Shown: positions 11,334 through 23,045 of the stretch, piece by piece
Numbering within the stretch: the first letter of the stretch is position 1
Layout of the letters: every line of letters starts with the position of its first letter
NCBI RefSeq assembly: GCF_964355755.1
Contig: NC_092670.1
Coordinates: 26,835,795 to 26,899,794, forward strand
Source: Antedon mediterranea
Lineage: Eukaryota > Echinodermata > Crinoidea > Comatulida > Antedonidae
DNA: 64,000 nucleotides
Direction of reading: 5' to 3'
Position numbers and translations under genes: made by a program
Notes under the pieces: model-generated
Told to the model about the DNA's origin: nothing
The model's input: the letters and a program-made list of their open reading frames with translations, nothing else
Database searches by the model: none

Positions 11334-11665
11334 GCCTGTTAGTGATGATTTTGTACACGCTAAATTAATTAGATTAAATGTTAGTAAAGGTGCTGGCCCT
11401 GATGAAATTCCTGCTCGTTTCTTACGAGATGGGGCAGGTTTTCTCAAGCTTCCACTGACACATGTAATTAATGCATCAATTGTTAGTGATAATGTACCTG
11501 ATGACTTTAAACTGGCTAAATTTAAGCCTATTTTTAAAAAGGGGGATCGTACAGACCCCAATAACTATCGACCTGTTAGCGTTTTATGCACTGCTTCTAA
11601 AGTTCTTGAAAGGGCAACGTATATCCAACTAGCCAATCATCTTTTGAATGCTATTGAATTGAATT
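11334..11665 (+). pseudogene. LINE reverse transcriptase, N-terminal part
   Basis: In one frame this reads LEPVSDDFVHAKL, GAGPDEIPARFLRDGA, FKPIFKKGDR and NNYRPVSVLCTASKVLER, the first motifs of a LINE reverse transcriptase. The preceding frame (11100-11330) carries the linker NNYFADIANNL. The reading is interrupted at about 11655 by a reverse-oriented SINE, and the RT resumes at about 11973 (SGFREGFSTETCLIHLID). Confidence 0.75.
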
Positions 11666-11972
11666 GAAATATATATTTATACTGGGTAACCTCTTCAGTC
11701 AAAGACTGGTCTCCCAGAGGGCCCAGTTGGTGATCAGTGGCTGTGATGTACTAATACACCGGGGTAACCCCCTACTCGTCTCGAAAGATGTACTAGGTTC
11801 TTTAAAGTGCACACGAGCTAGATGTGTACACTGGACCTACGGTTTATAGTCCTTATCCGAGAAGACTCGTTCTACCACCAGAACCATGGAGTGAGTGAGC
11901 CTCGAACCCCTGCCGATGTTATGGCTACGTGATTACGGTTCCACTGTCTTAACCGCTCGGCCACTCACTCAC
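11655..11972 (-). mobile_element. tRNA-derived SINE inserted in LINE RT
   Basis: Read on the minus strand, the head is tRNA-like with box A TGGCCGAGCGGTTAAG and box B GGGTTCGAGGC, resembling class II tRNA-Ser/Leu. The body includes TTAAAGAACC and GAGTAGGGGGTTACCCC, shared with the 5S-headed SINE at 32.1 kb. The tail is AATTC-type repeats (11655-11668). It cuts the reverse transcriptase of the surrounding LINE, so it inserted later. Confidence 0.7.
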
Positions 11973-12080
11973 TAAAATCTTAAAAACAACAATCTGATAT
12001 ATAGCCTACAATCTGGCTTCAGAGAAGGTTTCTCAACTGAGACCTGTCTCATTCATCTCATCGACCATGTTAAATAAAAA

Positions 12081-13133
12081 ATGGCTAATGGTCAACTTAC
12101 CGGGATGATTTTGTTGGACATACGTAAAGCCTTTGATTCAGTTAATCATGGTATTATATGTAAAAAATTGTATGATATAGGCTGGTTCCGGTCTTATTTA
12201 TCAGACAGAAAACAATATGTTGCTGTTAAGAATGCAACATCGGGTCATAATAGCATAGAACATGGGGTGCCACAGGGTAGTATTCTGGGCCCTCTACTTT
12301 TCTTAGTGTATATTAATGACATTGTTACATCAATTAATCCTGAATGTAAACTTTTTCTTTATGCCGACGACTGTGCTATTTTGTATAGCGATCCAAATCC
12401 TAATATTATTGAAGCTAAATTGAACGATTGTTTAAATAACTGCAATGACTGGTTAGTTGACAATGGTCTCACGATGCACGCTGGAAAAACTGAGAGTATT
12501 ATATTTGGTACTAAACAACGTCTAAACAATGTTAATTTTAAATTAAATGCATTAGGTCAAGACATTGTAGCCAGCAAAGTTATAAATTATCTAGGTGTAA
12601 AAATAGACCAACAGGCTTCTGGTGACCTAATAGCCAATTCTATAATTCATAAAATAAATAGCCGCCTTAAATTTTTGTACAGGCAAAATAAAAATCTAGA
12701 TAAAGTTAGTAGAAAACTACTATGTTCAGCTTTACTCCAACCGCTCTTCGACTACGCTGCCCCAGCATGGTGTTACGATGTATCACAGCCTCTAAAAAAT
12801 AAACTTCAAACTTCTCAAAATAAAATAGTTAGGTTTATTAATCAATCTAATGTTAGATCTCATGTTGGTCAGTCGGAACTTCAAGAATTAAGACTTTTAA
12901 ATGTGGTAAATAGGGTTAATTTTTTAAGTTTATGCTATGTTTTTAAGATTTTTAATGACACTGCTCCATTGTACCTAAATGAGCATTTTACACTTATCAG
13001 GGATTTTCATGAGAGGGTGACCAGAAGTAGCACTATGTGTAATTTCCGTATCCCAATAATTAAAGGATGTGCTAGCAAAACGGAACAATCTTCCTCTTTA
13101 TATCAAGAAATCGTCGAACATAACCTCTTTTAA
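12081..13133 (+). pseudogene. LINE reverse transcriptase, catalytic and C-terminal part
   Basis: The 350-residue frame contains LLDIRKAFDSVNH, HGVPQGSILGPLLF, the catalytic LFLYADDCAI, and the thumb and C-terminal sections (VINYLGVKID, LFDYAAPAWC). These are the standard motifs of a CR1-like reverse transcriptase, which copies LINE RNA at the nicked target. The stretch between KKLYDIG and WFRSYLSDRK is shorter than the family norm by roughly a dozen residues, so part of the fingers/palm is deleted. The start is only the first Met after a stop at about 12078. Confidence 0.85.
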
Positions 13134-13640
13134 ACAGACTCTAAAATCATTGTATTTTTTAATTTTTTTAAAAATGCATTTTATACAAATTTTAAATATT
13201 ATACTTTTATACTTTTAAATATTTCGTATTTGACATTTTGGATTTTAACTGTTAATCTAATCTCTTTTTTGTATAAGGATTCTGTGCAATTTGTTTCTCT
13301 GTGTTTCTGGACCCCAGTGGAAATAAGTTTTTAACTTTTTGGGATATCCTTTTAACTCGAGTCTGTTGTACTGATTTTTAATTGTTTACATGTTTTATTG
13401 TTTGTATCTGTGTTGACTCGTTAATAAAGAAATCAATCAATCAATCAATCAATCTGTAGTACATACTTAGAATTCACTAGGCCTATGCATTTTGTTGTTT
13501 ATTGTAGATGATTTAAAATATATATGTAATCGACTGATGGTAAGCATAGGCATCCCATTCGATCCATGTTCGGTCACATTACAAAAATCTCAATTGCGGT
13601 GAGTCGCGCCAGGCTTGAGGCTGTAGTGTGACCGTAGCCT

Positions 13641-15049
13641 TGGTTTTCATTTACATACATTGTATTGAGAGTTTTTAAGTGCCAAATGATCAATTAATCA
13701 ATCAATTAATCATGCTTTTACAATTTATTTTTATAACAAAGGTTGATGAAGATTGTGATATAAATTTAAATTGAGCTAACCTAAGTAAGTAAGCCTGCCC
13801 AGGCCTAGGCGTAAAAGAATGAACATATAACGGAAAATAAATACTGATTAATGATTCCTTAGTACATTAACAGAAGAATTTCCATCAACAATTATATACT
13901 TTACAGTAATAAAATTACTAATAATTCTAATAATAATAATTTATCTTCTTTATCGAGCCAAATCGCCATATTTTCAGGGCGTCGCACGTACCAGGTTACT
14001 CCTGTGAGTGACCAATCACAAACGGTCTTTCAGCGCATCTATTAAGGGCTCATCATCAGCCCGGGAACGGGAGGGGTCAGGGATTAATTGTTATTGTATA
14101 TTGCACGCTCGAGCGTCGATGACCTGCTGCCCGGGGCGCTCTTTAATTGTTACTGTGTTTTGCATGCTCGATCCATTTTGGGAACGGCCGAGAAAAACCG
14201 ATCTCAGGGTTTGGCAATTTCAAGGAAATTTATCTAAAAAACACCTTTTTCGCATAAAGGGGAATTAAAAGGTGCCTCACCTTGCGGTTTAAGAGGAGAT
14301 AGAGGAACAAATTTTGGCTTAGTGCTATTATTTTATAGGCTATATATGTTTAACGTCAAACTAGGCCTATAGCTAGCGTATGATGTTCGTACGCTACCGC
14401 TCTTTACCAGCTAGGCCTACAAAACTAAGCCCAACTAAGCTACAGTAGTCCTAGAAACGTCTACGAGAGAACTTTTGACGCAAGCTACTACGGTAGTGCA
14501 TTGTTTAATGGTTTAATAAGTTGCATTAATTATTTTTACAAAACGTCAAAATTGCAGGTCAGTCTAGACATCGAGAGAAAAAGTACAGGAAGTAACTCCG
14601 ATCTGCACACTGCGAACATGCATCAGAGAGTGTGTTTTACAAGTATGACGTCATGAGCTCAGATATGCATCATGAATATTCATGATATATGCACGCCTTT
14701 ATATAATAATAATGCCTCCGGGCCAACTAGACTAGTGCAGTGAGAGGTGCCATTTTATCATGAAAATTATGTCGGAGAGTATACATTTCCAACGTTACTT
14801 TTTAAATATTTTTTTTAATAAAGCATATTTGATTTTACAATTACGGTACTAAAATAATGGATGCATGTATTTATATAATTCATAATATATGAATCAAAAG
14901 GCAAAGTTGGAATATTGCACACAGAAAAAGATTATGGCATAATATGACCTGAACTTTTTTAAAATTTAATTTAATTTTATTAAATCGAAACCAACAGCGA
15001 TAATTACCGCTGCTAACATGTTTGATACAAACAAAGCCAGGACTGTTTA
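13641..15049. repeat. Repeat-derived stretch, no gene
   Basis: The block at about 14340-14575 (with GATGTTCGTACGCTA and CAGCTAGGCCTACAAAACTAAG) recurs at 18420-18690 and 37985-38250, the right part of a TTAA-flanked MITE. A piece of family XY lies at 14890-14955. The GC-richer patch at 14000-14290 is unexplained; its 86-residue open frame has no recognisable domain. Confidence 0.5.
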
Positions 15050-15297
15050 AAGCACCTTGATTGGTCCTAACATTGATCAAGGGCTTCTCTTGTCCAGTGC
15101 CCCTTGACCAAAGGAAAGGCATAATCCAATACGTTTGAGGCAGATAGTAAATGCAGGGCTGCCATAAGAGTCAGCAGTGCTGATTTCAAATGCCTAACGG
15201 GACCCCAGCTCCATATACAGCACCCAATATTACCAGATGGTCTCCCATCCAAGCTCTAATCAGGTCCAACGTTGCTTAATTTCGGTGATCTGACCAG
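15050..15297 (-). mobile_element. 5S rRNA-headed SINE, 5'-truncated
   Basis: On the minus strand, 15214-15295 is 5S rRNA-like: GATCACCGAAATTAAGCA, CTTGGATGGGAGACCATC and GGGTGCTGTATA. The first third of the 5S head is missing, replaced at about 15296 by CAGCGGTGGCGCCAGGATTT, which looks like another transposon end. The 3' body down to about 15050 is not clearly alignable to the copy at 32.1 kb, so this could also be a 5S pseudogene. Confidence 0.6.
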
Positions 15298-16941
15298 CGG
15301 TGGCGCCAGGATTTTCCCAACGAGGGGGCTAAGCGAGCGAAGCCAGCATTACTAGGCTGGGAGCAATGCGTCCTGCGTCATTTGAGGCCCTTTAATCAGA
15401 TTTAGGGTAGCCACTTTTTCCCTTTTTTATAATGCATAAATATAACACTGCATGCAAAAAAAAAATGATGCGCGATGAATGTTTTAATCCATATTTTTCA
15501 ATTTAAAAAATAACTGTTCAAAATATGCCTATAGTTTCTGAGTAAATTGTAGCATAGAAAAAGTAATCTACGCGAACGTAAAACATACCCACAGACGAAG
15601 AGGTAGGCCTATATTGTTTATCGCAGAGGCGTAGGCTGGTTGCCGTCTGGGGTGCAAAAATTGTAAATGCGAGGCTTGGGCTGATCTGTAAGAAAATTTT
15701 GAAAAATAGAGCTGCTAGGTCCCCGGAAGTTGAAATTATACATATTAATGATACTCTGAAACGAAATTACAAGTCTACAGAACCAGACAATGTAGGTTGG
15801 GATGGAGCTAAACAAATTTAGAGAAATAGAGTTAGAGGTACCGGAAATTGAACTTCAAAACATGAAACAAAATATACAATTCCATATCATGGTTGTGACT
15901 GAGCTATAGACATTTTTGAAAAATAGAGCCGTTAGGTCCTGGAAAATGCACTTATTGTACTTCGGAATATGACCAGCTTTATGGTTGGGGCTGAGCTAAG
16001 AAAATGTTTAAAACTAGAGCTGCAGGTCTTAAAAAAATTGCATCTCCTGGTCAATGGAACGTCGCAGTTTTCTGGGCGCTGAAGCTAAGAAGTGAACGCG
16101 AACAATTTTTACTGTAATATATTCCCCGACAAAAAGTACCAGTGTTCCCCGACGTGGGCTAGGCCCCCCAACGAGGGGGCTAGATCCCCCAACGAGGGGG
16201 CTAGATCCCCCAACGAGGGGGCTAGATCCCCCGCAGTACTGCAATGATGAAAATAATTGAACCAAGTTGTTCATGCTTATGAACATGATGGTGTCATCAA
16301 AATATAAAAGATGGTAAATCATCCAAAAGATAATTGATTGACCTAGACAATATCCAAATATTGAAGAAATTTAAATACGCATAAACAGAGATGCGCTCTA
16401 TTAAATGTGATGAGCTATGACGAAAGAGACAAAAATCCTATATTTTATATTTGGGTGGCCATACGATGACCTCACAATGTTAGCCATATTGATGCATGAT
16501 CCGATATCTACAACTCATCAATTTCTAGAATATGTAATAAAAATTAATTTTCCTGTGTACTTTAGAAACTATGACTGTGTTAAAAACAGACATAATTTTG
16601 ATGAATTTTGGAACTTTTTCATCAAAAACCGCAATAATTATCTAATTTGACGTGCTCGTAAGACATGATTTTAAGTCGAAATGGTTTCAAATTTTGTAAC
16701 ATTACTAGAAAAGGATAAAAATACATAAGTCATACAAAACATGTCTTTAAAGCTACGTGCGGACCGCGCACATTAAAATTTGCACGCACGCGGTTCTTTT
16801 TGAGATGCGCAAAATGTCATGATTTGTGTAGAAAGTTGATTATAAATTAATTTTGCGCATTTTAAAATTTTAAATGCGTGTGCACGCGTAACTTTGTGTA
16901 AAACATGCCATTTTTATTCAACAGAAAGTTGGCCCTTGATA
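15298..16941. repeat. Repeat cluster with two tandem arrays, no gene
   Basis: 15690-16030 holds about four degenerate copies of a block containing GAAAAATAGAGCTGCTAGGTC, spaced about 100-130 bases. 16140-16233 is a 24-bp minisatellite. From about 16270 to 16941 the sequence belongs to dispersed family XY, interrupted at 16941/16942 by a Helitron-like element. No coding frame is supported. Confidence 0.55.
16140..16233. repeat. 24-bp minisatellite, CCCCCAACGAGGGGG unit
   Basis: About four tandem copies of a 24-base unit, GGGGCTAGATCCCCCAACGA-type. Each contains CCCCC-AACGA-GGGGG, able to form a five-pair hairpin. A related single unit is at 15322. It stands out as GC-rich in an AT-rich region. 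Confidence 0.7.
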
Positions 16942-18854
16942 TCTATATATAAAATATGGTTAATTCTGACATAGGCTAGCACAATGCAAAAACTTTGGTA
17001 CAAATCTCCGCCTTGGATACCTACATTATCTATCTCAGATGTACTGCGAAACGTAGATTTGATAACATTAGTTTCACATTGACGCTATTGTTCCATATTT
17101 CTATCTTAGGAAGATATTATAAAGAGTTTTTTAACCCAATTTATGATTTCAACAGTAGATTTTCAACTCAATTTCAATTCTTCGCGGGTCAAAGTAATTT
17201 CCGGGTTCACCTTGCAACAACCTGGTTTCAACTATTTTCTCTCTTTTATACACAAGGGAGCAGTTAAAATAATAGATTTGACCCTAAAGGTGACTGGAAA
17301 CAGGCACTTTCCATCAATCAATACAGTGTCCCTTTGGAAGAAGGATGAAAAAAACCGATAGTAGGACTGGAGCTTAAGTTGCATAGCCATTTCAGTTTTT
17401 AGTTTATTTTAGGAACGGACCGCACGTGTGTGAAGGTACAGTAGTTAAAAAATTAAAATTATACTGCAAATTAATAAAGATAAAATTAAATATACGCCAT
17501 AAAGAATTGGAATATATTGTGGGAAATAGTATTATAAAATTACATAGGGAGATTTGATGATAAGACATTTTGTTTAAAATCGAGTGAAATCCTGATAGTT
17601 GATTGAATAAGCTGGCAGGAATAACTGTAGGCTATCTGTGTCCCGTTAGGACCGAGATGTCTGCCCATGTTGCAAGCCGTAATGTCTTCTTTCTTGGGCC
17701 CACTCTGTCACGGCACGGCAGTTAGTTTCAAAAGATGTTTAAATTAAATAATGTATTAATAATTATTAGGATGGTATTTATTTGAATAAACGCCTCTCCA
17801 ATAAAACTTTGAATAATAATCATTATACTCTTTGTAGTAGAATTCATCGCACTGTTATCTACAATTTACCAAGCATTTGTTATTCTTTTTTACCACTTTT
17901 CATCTATTAGAGGATTTCATTTGATTATAAATGTTACCATATTATTAAAACTAAAAAAATTAACATATATCCCTCGAAAAAAAGCACCTCCCTCAAATGA
18001 ACTCCGCCTCCCCAAAGGGCCCTACCAAACAATAAACACTATACTTTAAAATGTTATTAAAGCCCCATTCCCTACGTTTTTTAGATCTAATTTAAGATCA
18101 CAAACTATATTTAATGTAAAAATAATACTATATGGTCCTATTGCGATAACTTTTTTCGTCTTTAAACGGTTAAAAATGTGAAAAATACATCGATTCTAAT
18201 AATTATAGCGGCCCGCTATAAATCCCAAAATGCATTGCGCGCGGATTGATATTTTTGTTTTTCACCTGTAATTCGCCCACTTTTCGATCGATCGTGAAGC
18301 CAAAACAAATGGAAGACTCCTAACTTTTCAGCAAAAATATAGGGGTTTTCCCCAATTTGTATCAACGGAGTCTGGCAAAAATAGAAAGACAATTAATGCA
18401 GCAACTATACAACGTCAGGCTAGGTATATAGCTAGCGTACGATGTTCGTACGTTATCGATGTTTACCAGCTAGGCCTACAAAACTAAGCCTAGCTAGGCT
18501 AGGCCTAAGACCGTCCACGAGAGGTCGATCGCCGCGAGCTACTTAGGTAGTGCATTGTTTCTCACTTTTTATCATAATTTACCATAAAACGTACATTTAA
18601 GACAAGGAATGACATGGTTTAATGTTTTTAAAGTGATATATATGTATTATTTTCCAAAAAACGTCCAAAATTGCAGGGAAGGGGTCTTTAATCATCTAAA
18701 ACACTGTGAAACAGAGTAGTTTAGTTTTACGAATGTCAAGCATTTTCAATAATGGTAACCGACAGAAAACTTACAAGGAGAACATTTTTATCATTCCGAG
18801 AACCATCGTCTACACTTCCTAGAGGGGAGCGAGCGAAGCGAACTCACCCTTTAG
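16942..18854 (+). mobile_element. Helitron-like nonautonomous element (copy 1), with nested MITE
   Basis: The element begins TCTATATATA after an A and ends in a GC-rich imperfect hairpin plus TTAG before a T. This matches the Helitron rule (5' TC, 3' hairpin, CTRR-like end, insertion between A and T, no target duplication). Flanks rejoin to CCCTTGATA/TAACTAAAATTTTCAC, matching uninterrupted family XY near 790-820. Copy 2 lies inverted at 28823-29968. This copy carries a TTAA-flanked MITE (18057-18691). I see no Rep/helicase ORF. The terminal base change (TTAG for CTAG) suggests decay. Confidence 0.75.
18057..18691. mobile_element. TTAA-flanked MITE nested in Helitron-like copy 1
   Basis: Termini TTAAAGCCCCATTCCCTACG and, inverted, TTAAAGACCCCTTCCCTGCA. 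The other Helitron-like copy has a single TTAA at the same position (29014-29017) and no insert, a natural empty site. TTAA duplication would suit piggyBac-type transposition; a TA duplication cannot be excluded because the ends are palindromic. Partial relatives lie at about 14340-14575 and 37921-38250. Confidence 0.75.
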
Positions 18855-21030
18855 TAACTAAAATTTTCACAAAGTGTCAATAAAAAATTATGTTTAGTTT
18901 TTAATGCTTGCGTAAGTCATGTTGCGCAACTCTGACGTCATTTAAAATAGGAGGTGCTCAACTTCACGTAAATGTCCATATGTTGACAAAAAATGTGACG
19001 TTTTTGAGATAAGCGAGACACAAAAATGACAGAAAGAAAGAAGAATAATACAGAAAAAAAAAGATGATGAAACAGGACAGTTACAAGGAGTTACGAAAAT
19101 AAAAGACGCTAAAGAAAAATTGTGCTGTATGAATTAGATGATGTGCGCAAACACATAATAAAAGTATAAAATGACAAACTATATTATTTTGGGTGTTTTT
19201 CGTGGTGCATTAATTATTTTGTACGTATATAAAATAAAAAGTATACAAAAATCAAATGAAAAACACATTATGCGGAAACACGAATTGTTAAATTTATTCA
19301 TTTACCGTACATTTTATGGTTTTTGATATTTTGCAATTTTTTTTGTATTGGAGATTTGTTACGTACTTGCTACTTTTGTAATTAAATTGTGGTCTGCCAG
19401 AAACCCGTGCTCCGCCCGGTTTGTCCACCTTAATAATAATTCGCATGGCATGATTAAGTATAATAAAAGCATACTTTTCCCGGCCACAATATTTCTCTTT
19501 CGTACATAAGTTGGGGCCCCCTTAATGAGACGTCACAAAATAAACATGAATATTCATTAATCATGTCCATAAGGTGTGACGTAAGAAATGAGCTAACTAC
19601 AATTCGCTAAAAAAAAAAATCACTTCCCCGCCCCTGACAAATTATAAAAAAAAAAAAATTGTCAACAATACAATTCGAAACTATTTACAGCCATTGATTT
19701 TGTTATACACGGAGTATTCGTCAGACTTTGACATCTGTAAGCTACAAAATGAAAGCAATACTGGATTTGGGGTGCGCCTCAGAAAGTGACAACATGCATG
19801 AGCGGGACAGACTTCAGCATGCACGTTGAAGTCTGTCAATCAGTCGGCAATGATTAAAACATTTTAATGATAAAATATGAATTGGCAAGTTATCGAATAA
19901 GATGGATTGGAATAATAATAATGCTTACGGACTCGGAAATCAACACAAAAAGTAGTCGAAATTAGATGATGCGCTCGGACACAAACATTTTGGGTGTATT
20001 TTTCATTGATATTTAATATTTAGTGGAAACACAACACCAATTTGGATTCGTTTTATTTGCGCGTTTGTTTTGTTGTTGTTAATTTACATTTTTTTATTTC
20101 ATGTTTTTTATATTTTGCAATATTTCTGTGTGAGGTTTCATATCTTTTTTGCTAGTTTTGTAATTAATTGTGGTCTAGTTTTGATTTTTAGCTTTAAGCG
20201 GTGATATTCATTAATTACACGGATTCCAACTCGAACGTACTAAACAGTGATATCTATGGCCACGGCATTTTACTCACTGGGGCAAACAGTGATTTACAAA
20301 AATCGTTCTGTTCAAAGAATAGGTGTAATTGATTAAAACTTCAACAACGCGATCATCCGATACGGTTGACTGGCTGCCAAGACTAAACAGTGTTTTAATT
20401 TGGTGGCCCTGCATGGTATTTTTAGATCCTTTGTAGCCTATCGTGTGCGGCCCATCAATAAACATCAGTGTGCCAAATGTGAGCACATACCGTTCAGTGT
20501 TTTTGGAGGAGATACGCAAAATATGCGAAAAATTTAGTAGCATGAATATATAGATATTTGTATTGGTCGAGAAGCAATAACACTGTTCTCTTACATGTAC
20601 CATTATTGTGTATGACTGAATATAATCCCATGCTCAAGTATAATCCCACCACCTAATTTTGGTCACAAGGCATTAGTAATGCAATTCGACACCCAAATTT
20701 GAAAGGTTAAGCTACCTTGTATACAATCAAAACAAGTAATAAAGGTGTGATAACTTAAATTTTGATCTGAAAAAGAAAAATCTCTGCTGTTTTTTTTTAT
20801 CTATATTATAATCCCATCATTGTCCACAAATTTTGTACCCATTATTACTTGATCATGGTACTCGCATTGAGTTCATATTAAAATCTCTAATTTCTAAGAG
20901 TTGTGTCAGTGAAGACTCAAGCCTCAGGTTTTGATTAACACACTGTTACTAGTGTTAGTGATAAAACTTTTAATTGGCACATGCTAACTATATTGTTTAG
21001 TTTAGTTGTTTAGTTTATACACGTCATAAG
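18855..21030. repeat. Repeat-derived intergenic stretch, no gene
   Basis: 18855-19110 continues the family XY copy interrupted by the Helitron-like element. The rest is AT-rich. The 109-residue minus frame at 20274-20603 overlaps sequence similar to 25730-25830 (GCCAAATGT-AGCA then CCATTCAGCG), so I treat it as repeat. No coding feature is supported. Confidence 0.5.
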
Positions 21031-21036
21031 TTTATT
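21031..21036 (-). terminator. Candidate poly(A) signal for IgSF-2
   Basis: AATAAA on the minus strand, about 45 bases past the IgSF-2 stop. Another AATAAA at 21062-21067 is too close to the stop to be the likelier choice. Confidence 0.5.
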
Positions 21037-21077
21037 GTACTATTATTTTAGAATACATCTGTTTATTTAGCATTAGT

Positions 21078-22979
21078 TCACAGTCTTCTAATCTCTGCAT
21101 ACTGTGTTATTTCTGTAGTTGGTTGTGTTATACTATTTCCACAATTCAGTAAATCCAAGTCAGCATACTGTAACCCCTCAATGTTTAATGTCCTTGCTTC
21201 TAATGGAGTAGACAGGGTAGCTGATTTAGTTTTCACTTCTGGTTCCATTGTAACAATAGGGCTTGGGGTTTCTGCTTTGTTTTTTATATCAACATTTATA
21301 TATGTGGTTTCCTTTGCTTCTTTATTTTCTCTGGTATTGTGTGCTTCATTTAAAGCTCTCATTTCAACTAAGTTTTTCTTCATTCTTCTTTGATCCAAAG
21401 ATAGTGCTTTAGACAATGGCTTCATTGTTAATCTAGGCTTGACTTTTTGAGTTTGAGATCGATTTATACCGCCATACATGATATTTTCCAGATCTGTCAT
21501 TTGCAAAGATGTTTGCACTTCATGAACACTATTCTTGATAGTATCTTGTTCTAAAGTGGATGCCCGATGTTTAAAGTTTAGTGTATGAATTTTATCTGGA
21601 CGTGTTGAAATGGAAATTTCAGCAGAAGTTTCTTCGATTGGAACATTGTCATAAAGACTAATTCGTTGATTTTGGTATTCTGATTGGTCATTGCAAGTGT
21701 TAATTTCATCATTAATTTCTACTAGGCCTACTGGTTTTAAATCAATTGTACAGTTATTGGTAATATTTTTTCCTTCAATGTCTGGTTTTATACAATTATC
21801 TTTTTCATTCTTATTTATATTTCTTTGTTTCTTTATACAATAGAGAAGAATTGTTACAAGACATACCATTAAAAGGAAAAGACTCATAACAATCACAATA
21901 TAAAGGAAAGCAGAGTTAGTTCCAAATATGGGATTTGGTGTATCATCCGTAGGACTAGAAGTAGTAAATAATACATTTACTATTGTTTCTGTACTCATCC
22001 TAAGCTGTGAAGAATCCGTACCACTCCTACCTCCATGTTCGACTGTACAATTAACTGCCTCTCCAGCATTGAATGTTGATACATTGCCAAAGCACTGGAT
22101 AAAGTCATGAAACCGTGGTAGTGGATTATCCAACAAAGAGGACCATGTATATTTCATTTCTACATCTTTTAGATTTTCTTTCACAAGACACTCAAAACAT
22201 GCCACATCACCAGGACTTATTGGATTCTGTTGTTGAACACTAACATTCAAATATGAGGTCAATGTCTTTGTGACTCTAGACGTGCAAGACACAAAATCAG
22301 ACTTATTCTTGTTAACATGAGTGGCCTTGCATTTGAATGTCCGTCCTTTATCACCTGCTTGAACTGTAAATGTGTAATTCAAAGTGAACTTTCTTCCAAC
22401 CACTTTCTGATTACCTTCAACTAACCTCAATTGATTGTCTTCCACTATCCGTGACCACCAGTTTAGCTCAATAGAATGTGATAGTTGCTTTGCTGTACAT
22501 GCAATTGTAACATTTTCTCCAATTATCACTTCTGTTGGTATCTTGCTACAACGAGGTCTGGGAATTGATTTTACAACTGTAATGTGTGCAGATGTTGCCA
22601 CAGATAGATGGTCGTCAGAACGTAAATAACACATCAATATGCCTGCATCAGTTAGTTTAGCTTTTCTAATTTTCAGAATGCTAGTTTTATAATAATACAG
22701 TGTATCTTCTACAATGGTTACATTGATTGAATATCGTTTCTTTTCAAAGTATAAGTCATTTCCAAGAGCAATAAATATGCTGTCTCTCTCCCATGCTAGT
22801 TGGTATTGTTTTTCAGTTTCTTCCAGTTTGACAATGCAGATAAAGTTTGTAGTCTCGTCCTCTGTTATTTCAGTATCTTCTATACCATGAGTTATCTCTG
22901 CACATTTAACATTCTCAAATACATACAAAATTGAAATAGTTAACATCCAAACCTTACCAAACTTTTTCTGCAGCCACAT
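21078..22979 (-). CDS. IgSF-2: three-Ig-domain receptor with ITIM plus ITSM tail
   Basis: I start at the second Met (22979), right after a plausible 3' splice site (TTCTTTTTTAAAG, then AT, then ATG). The open frame itself extends to 23045. Numbering on that longer frame (655 residues): signal peptide about 23-48; Ig cores C70-W85-C139, C183-W196-C239 and C286-W301-C333; membrane span about 379-403; tail about 250 residues. Tail tyrosines: Y457 (YQNQ) and Y465 (SLYDNV) are YxN Grb2-type sites, the latter also ITIM-like; Y524; Y582 (TYINV); Y627 (LQYADL) is a canonical ITIM; Y649 (TQYAEI) fits an ITSM. In vertebrate receptors such motifs recruit SHP phosphatases or SAP adaptors when phosphorylated; that role here is inferred. 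Single exon, paralogous to IgSF-1 and IgSF-3. Confidence 0.88.
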   Translation of the reverse strand: MWLQKKFGKVWMLTISILYVFENVKCAEITHGIEDTEITEDETTNFICIVKLEETEKQYQLAWERDSIFIALGNDLYFEKKRYSINVTIVEDTLYYYKTSILKIRKAKLTDAGILMCYLRSDDHLSVATSAHITVVKSIPRPRCSKIPTEVIIGENVTIACTAKQLSHSIELNWWSRIVEDNQLRLVEGNQKVVGRKFTLNYTFTVQAGDKGRTFKCKATHVNKNKSDFVSCTSRVTKTLTSYLNVSVQQQNPISPGDVACFECLVKENLKDVEMKYTWSSLLDNPLPRFHDFIQCFGNVSTFNAGEAVNCTVEHGGRSGTDSSQLRMSTETIVNVLFTTSSPTDDTPNPIFGTNSAFLYIVIVMSLFLLMVCLVTILLYCIKKQRNINKNEKDNCIKPDIEGKNITNNCTIDLKPVGLVEINDEINTCNDQSEYQNQRISLYDNVPIEETSAEISISTRPDKIHTLNFKHRASTLEQDTIKNSVHEVQTSLQMTDLENIMYGGINRSQTQKVKPRLTMKPLSKALSLDQRRMKKNLVEMRALNEAHNTRENKEAKETTYINVDIKNKAETPSPIVTMEPEVKTKSATLSTPLEARTLNIEGLQYADLDLLNCGNSITQPTTEITQYAEIRRL

Positions 22980-23045
22980 ATCTTTAAAAAAGAACAAATT
23001 ACAACATAATATACTGTTGGTGAAAGACTTTATATTATTATACAT

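Larger units (their letters stand above)
10935..13455 (+). mobile_element. CR1-like LINE, 5'-truncated and broken
   Basis: This copy starts in the linker after the endonuclease (KLRNVVQRSVKNAKSEFF, close to the LINE at 5.8 kb). It continues through a reverse transcriptase broken by frameshifts near 11090 and 11335 and by a SINE at 11655-11972. It ends in AATAAAG and a (AATC)n tail at 13431-13455, the microsatellite-type tail of CR1/L2-like LINEs. It sits inside a TIR element. It is not active. Confidence 0.8.
10791..13640. mobile_element. TIR DNA element split by a LINE insertion
   Basis: The 57-bp left end (10791-10847) and right end (13584-13640) are inverted copies matching at 51 of 57 positions, starting AGGCTAC and including CACTACAGCCTCAAG. 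The interior between them is almost entirely a LINE (about 10935-13455). The original element was therefore probably a few hundred bases long, a MITE, before the LINE landed in it. No transposase is seen. Confidence 0.7.

Noticed and set aside
20274-20603. 109-residue minus-strand frame
   Set aside because: It overlaps sequence repeated near 25.7 kb and has no domain or splice support.
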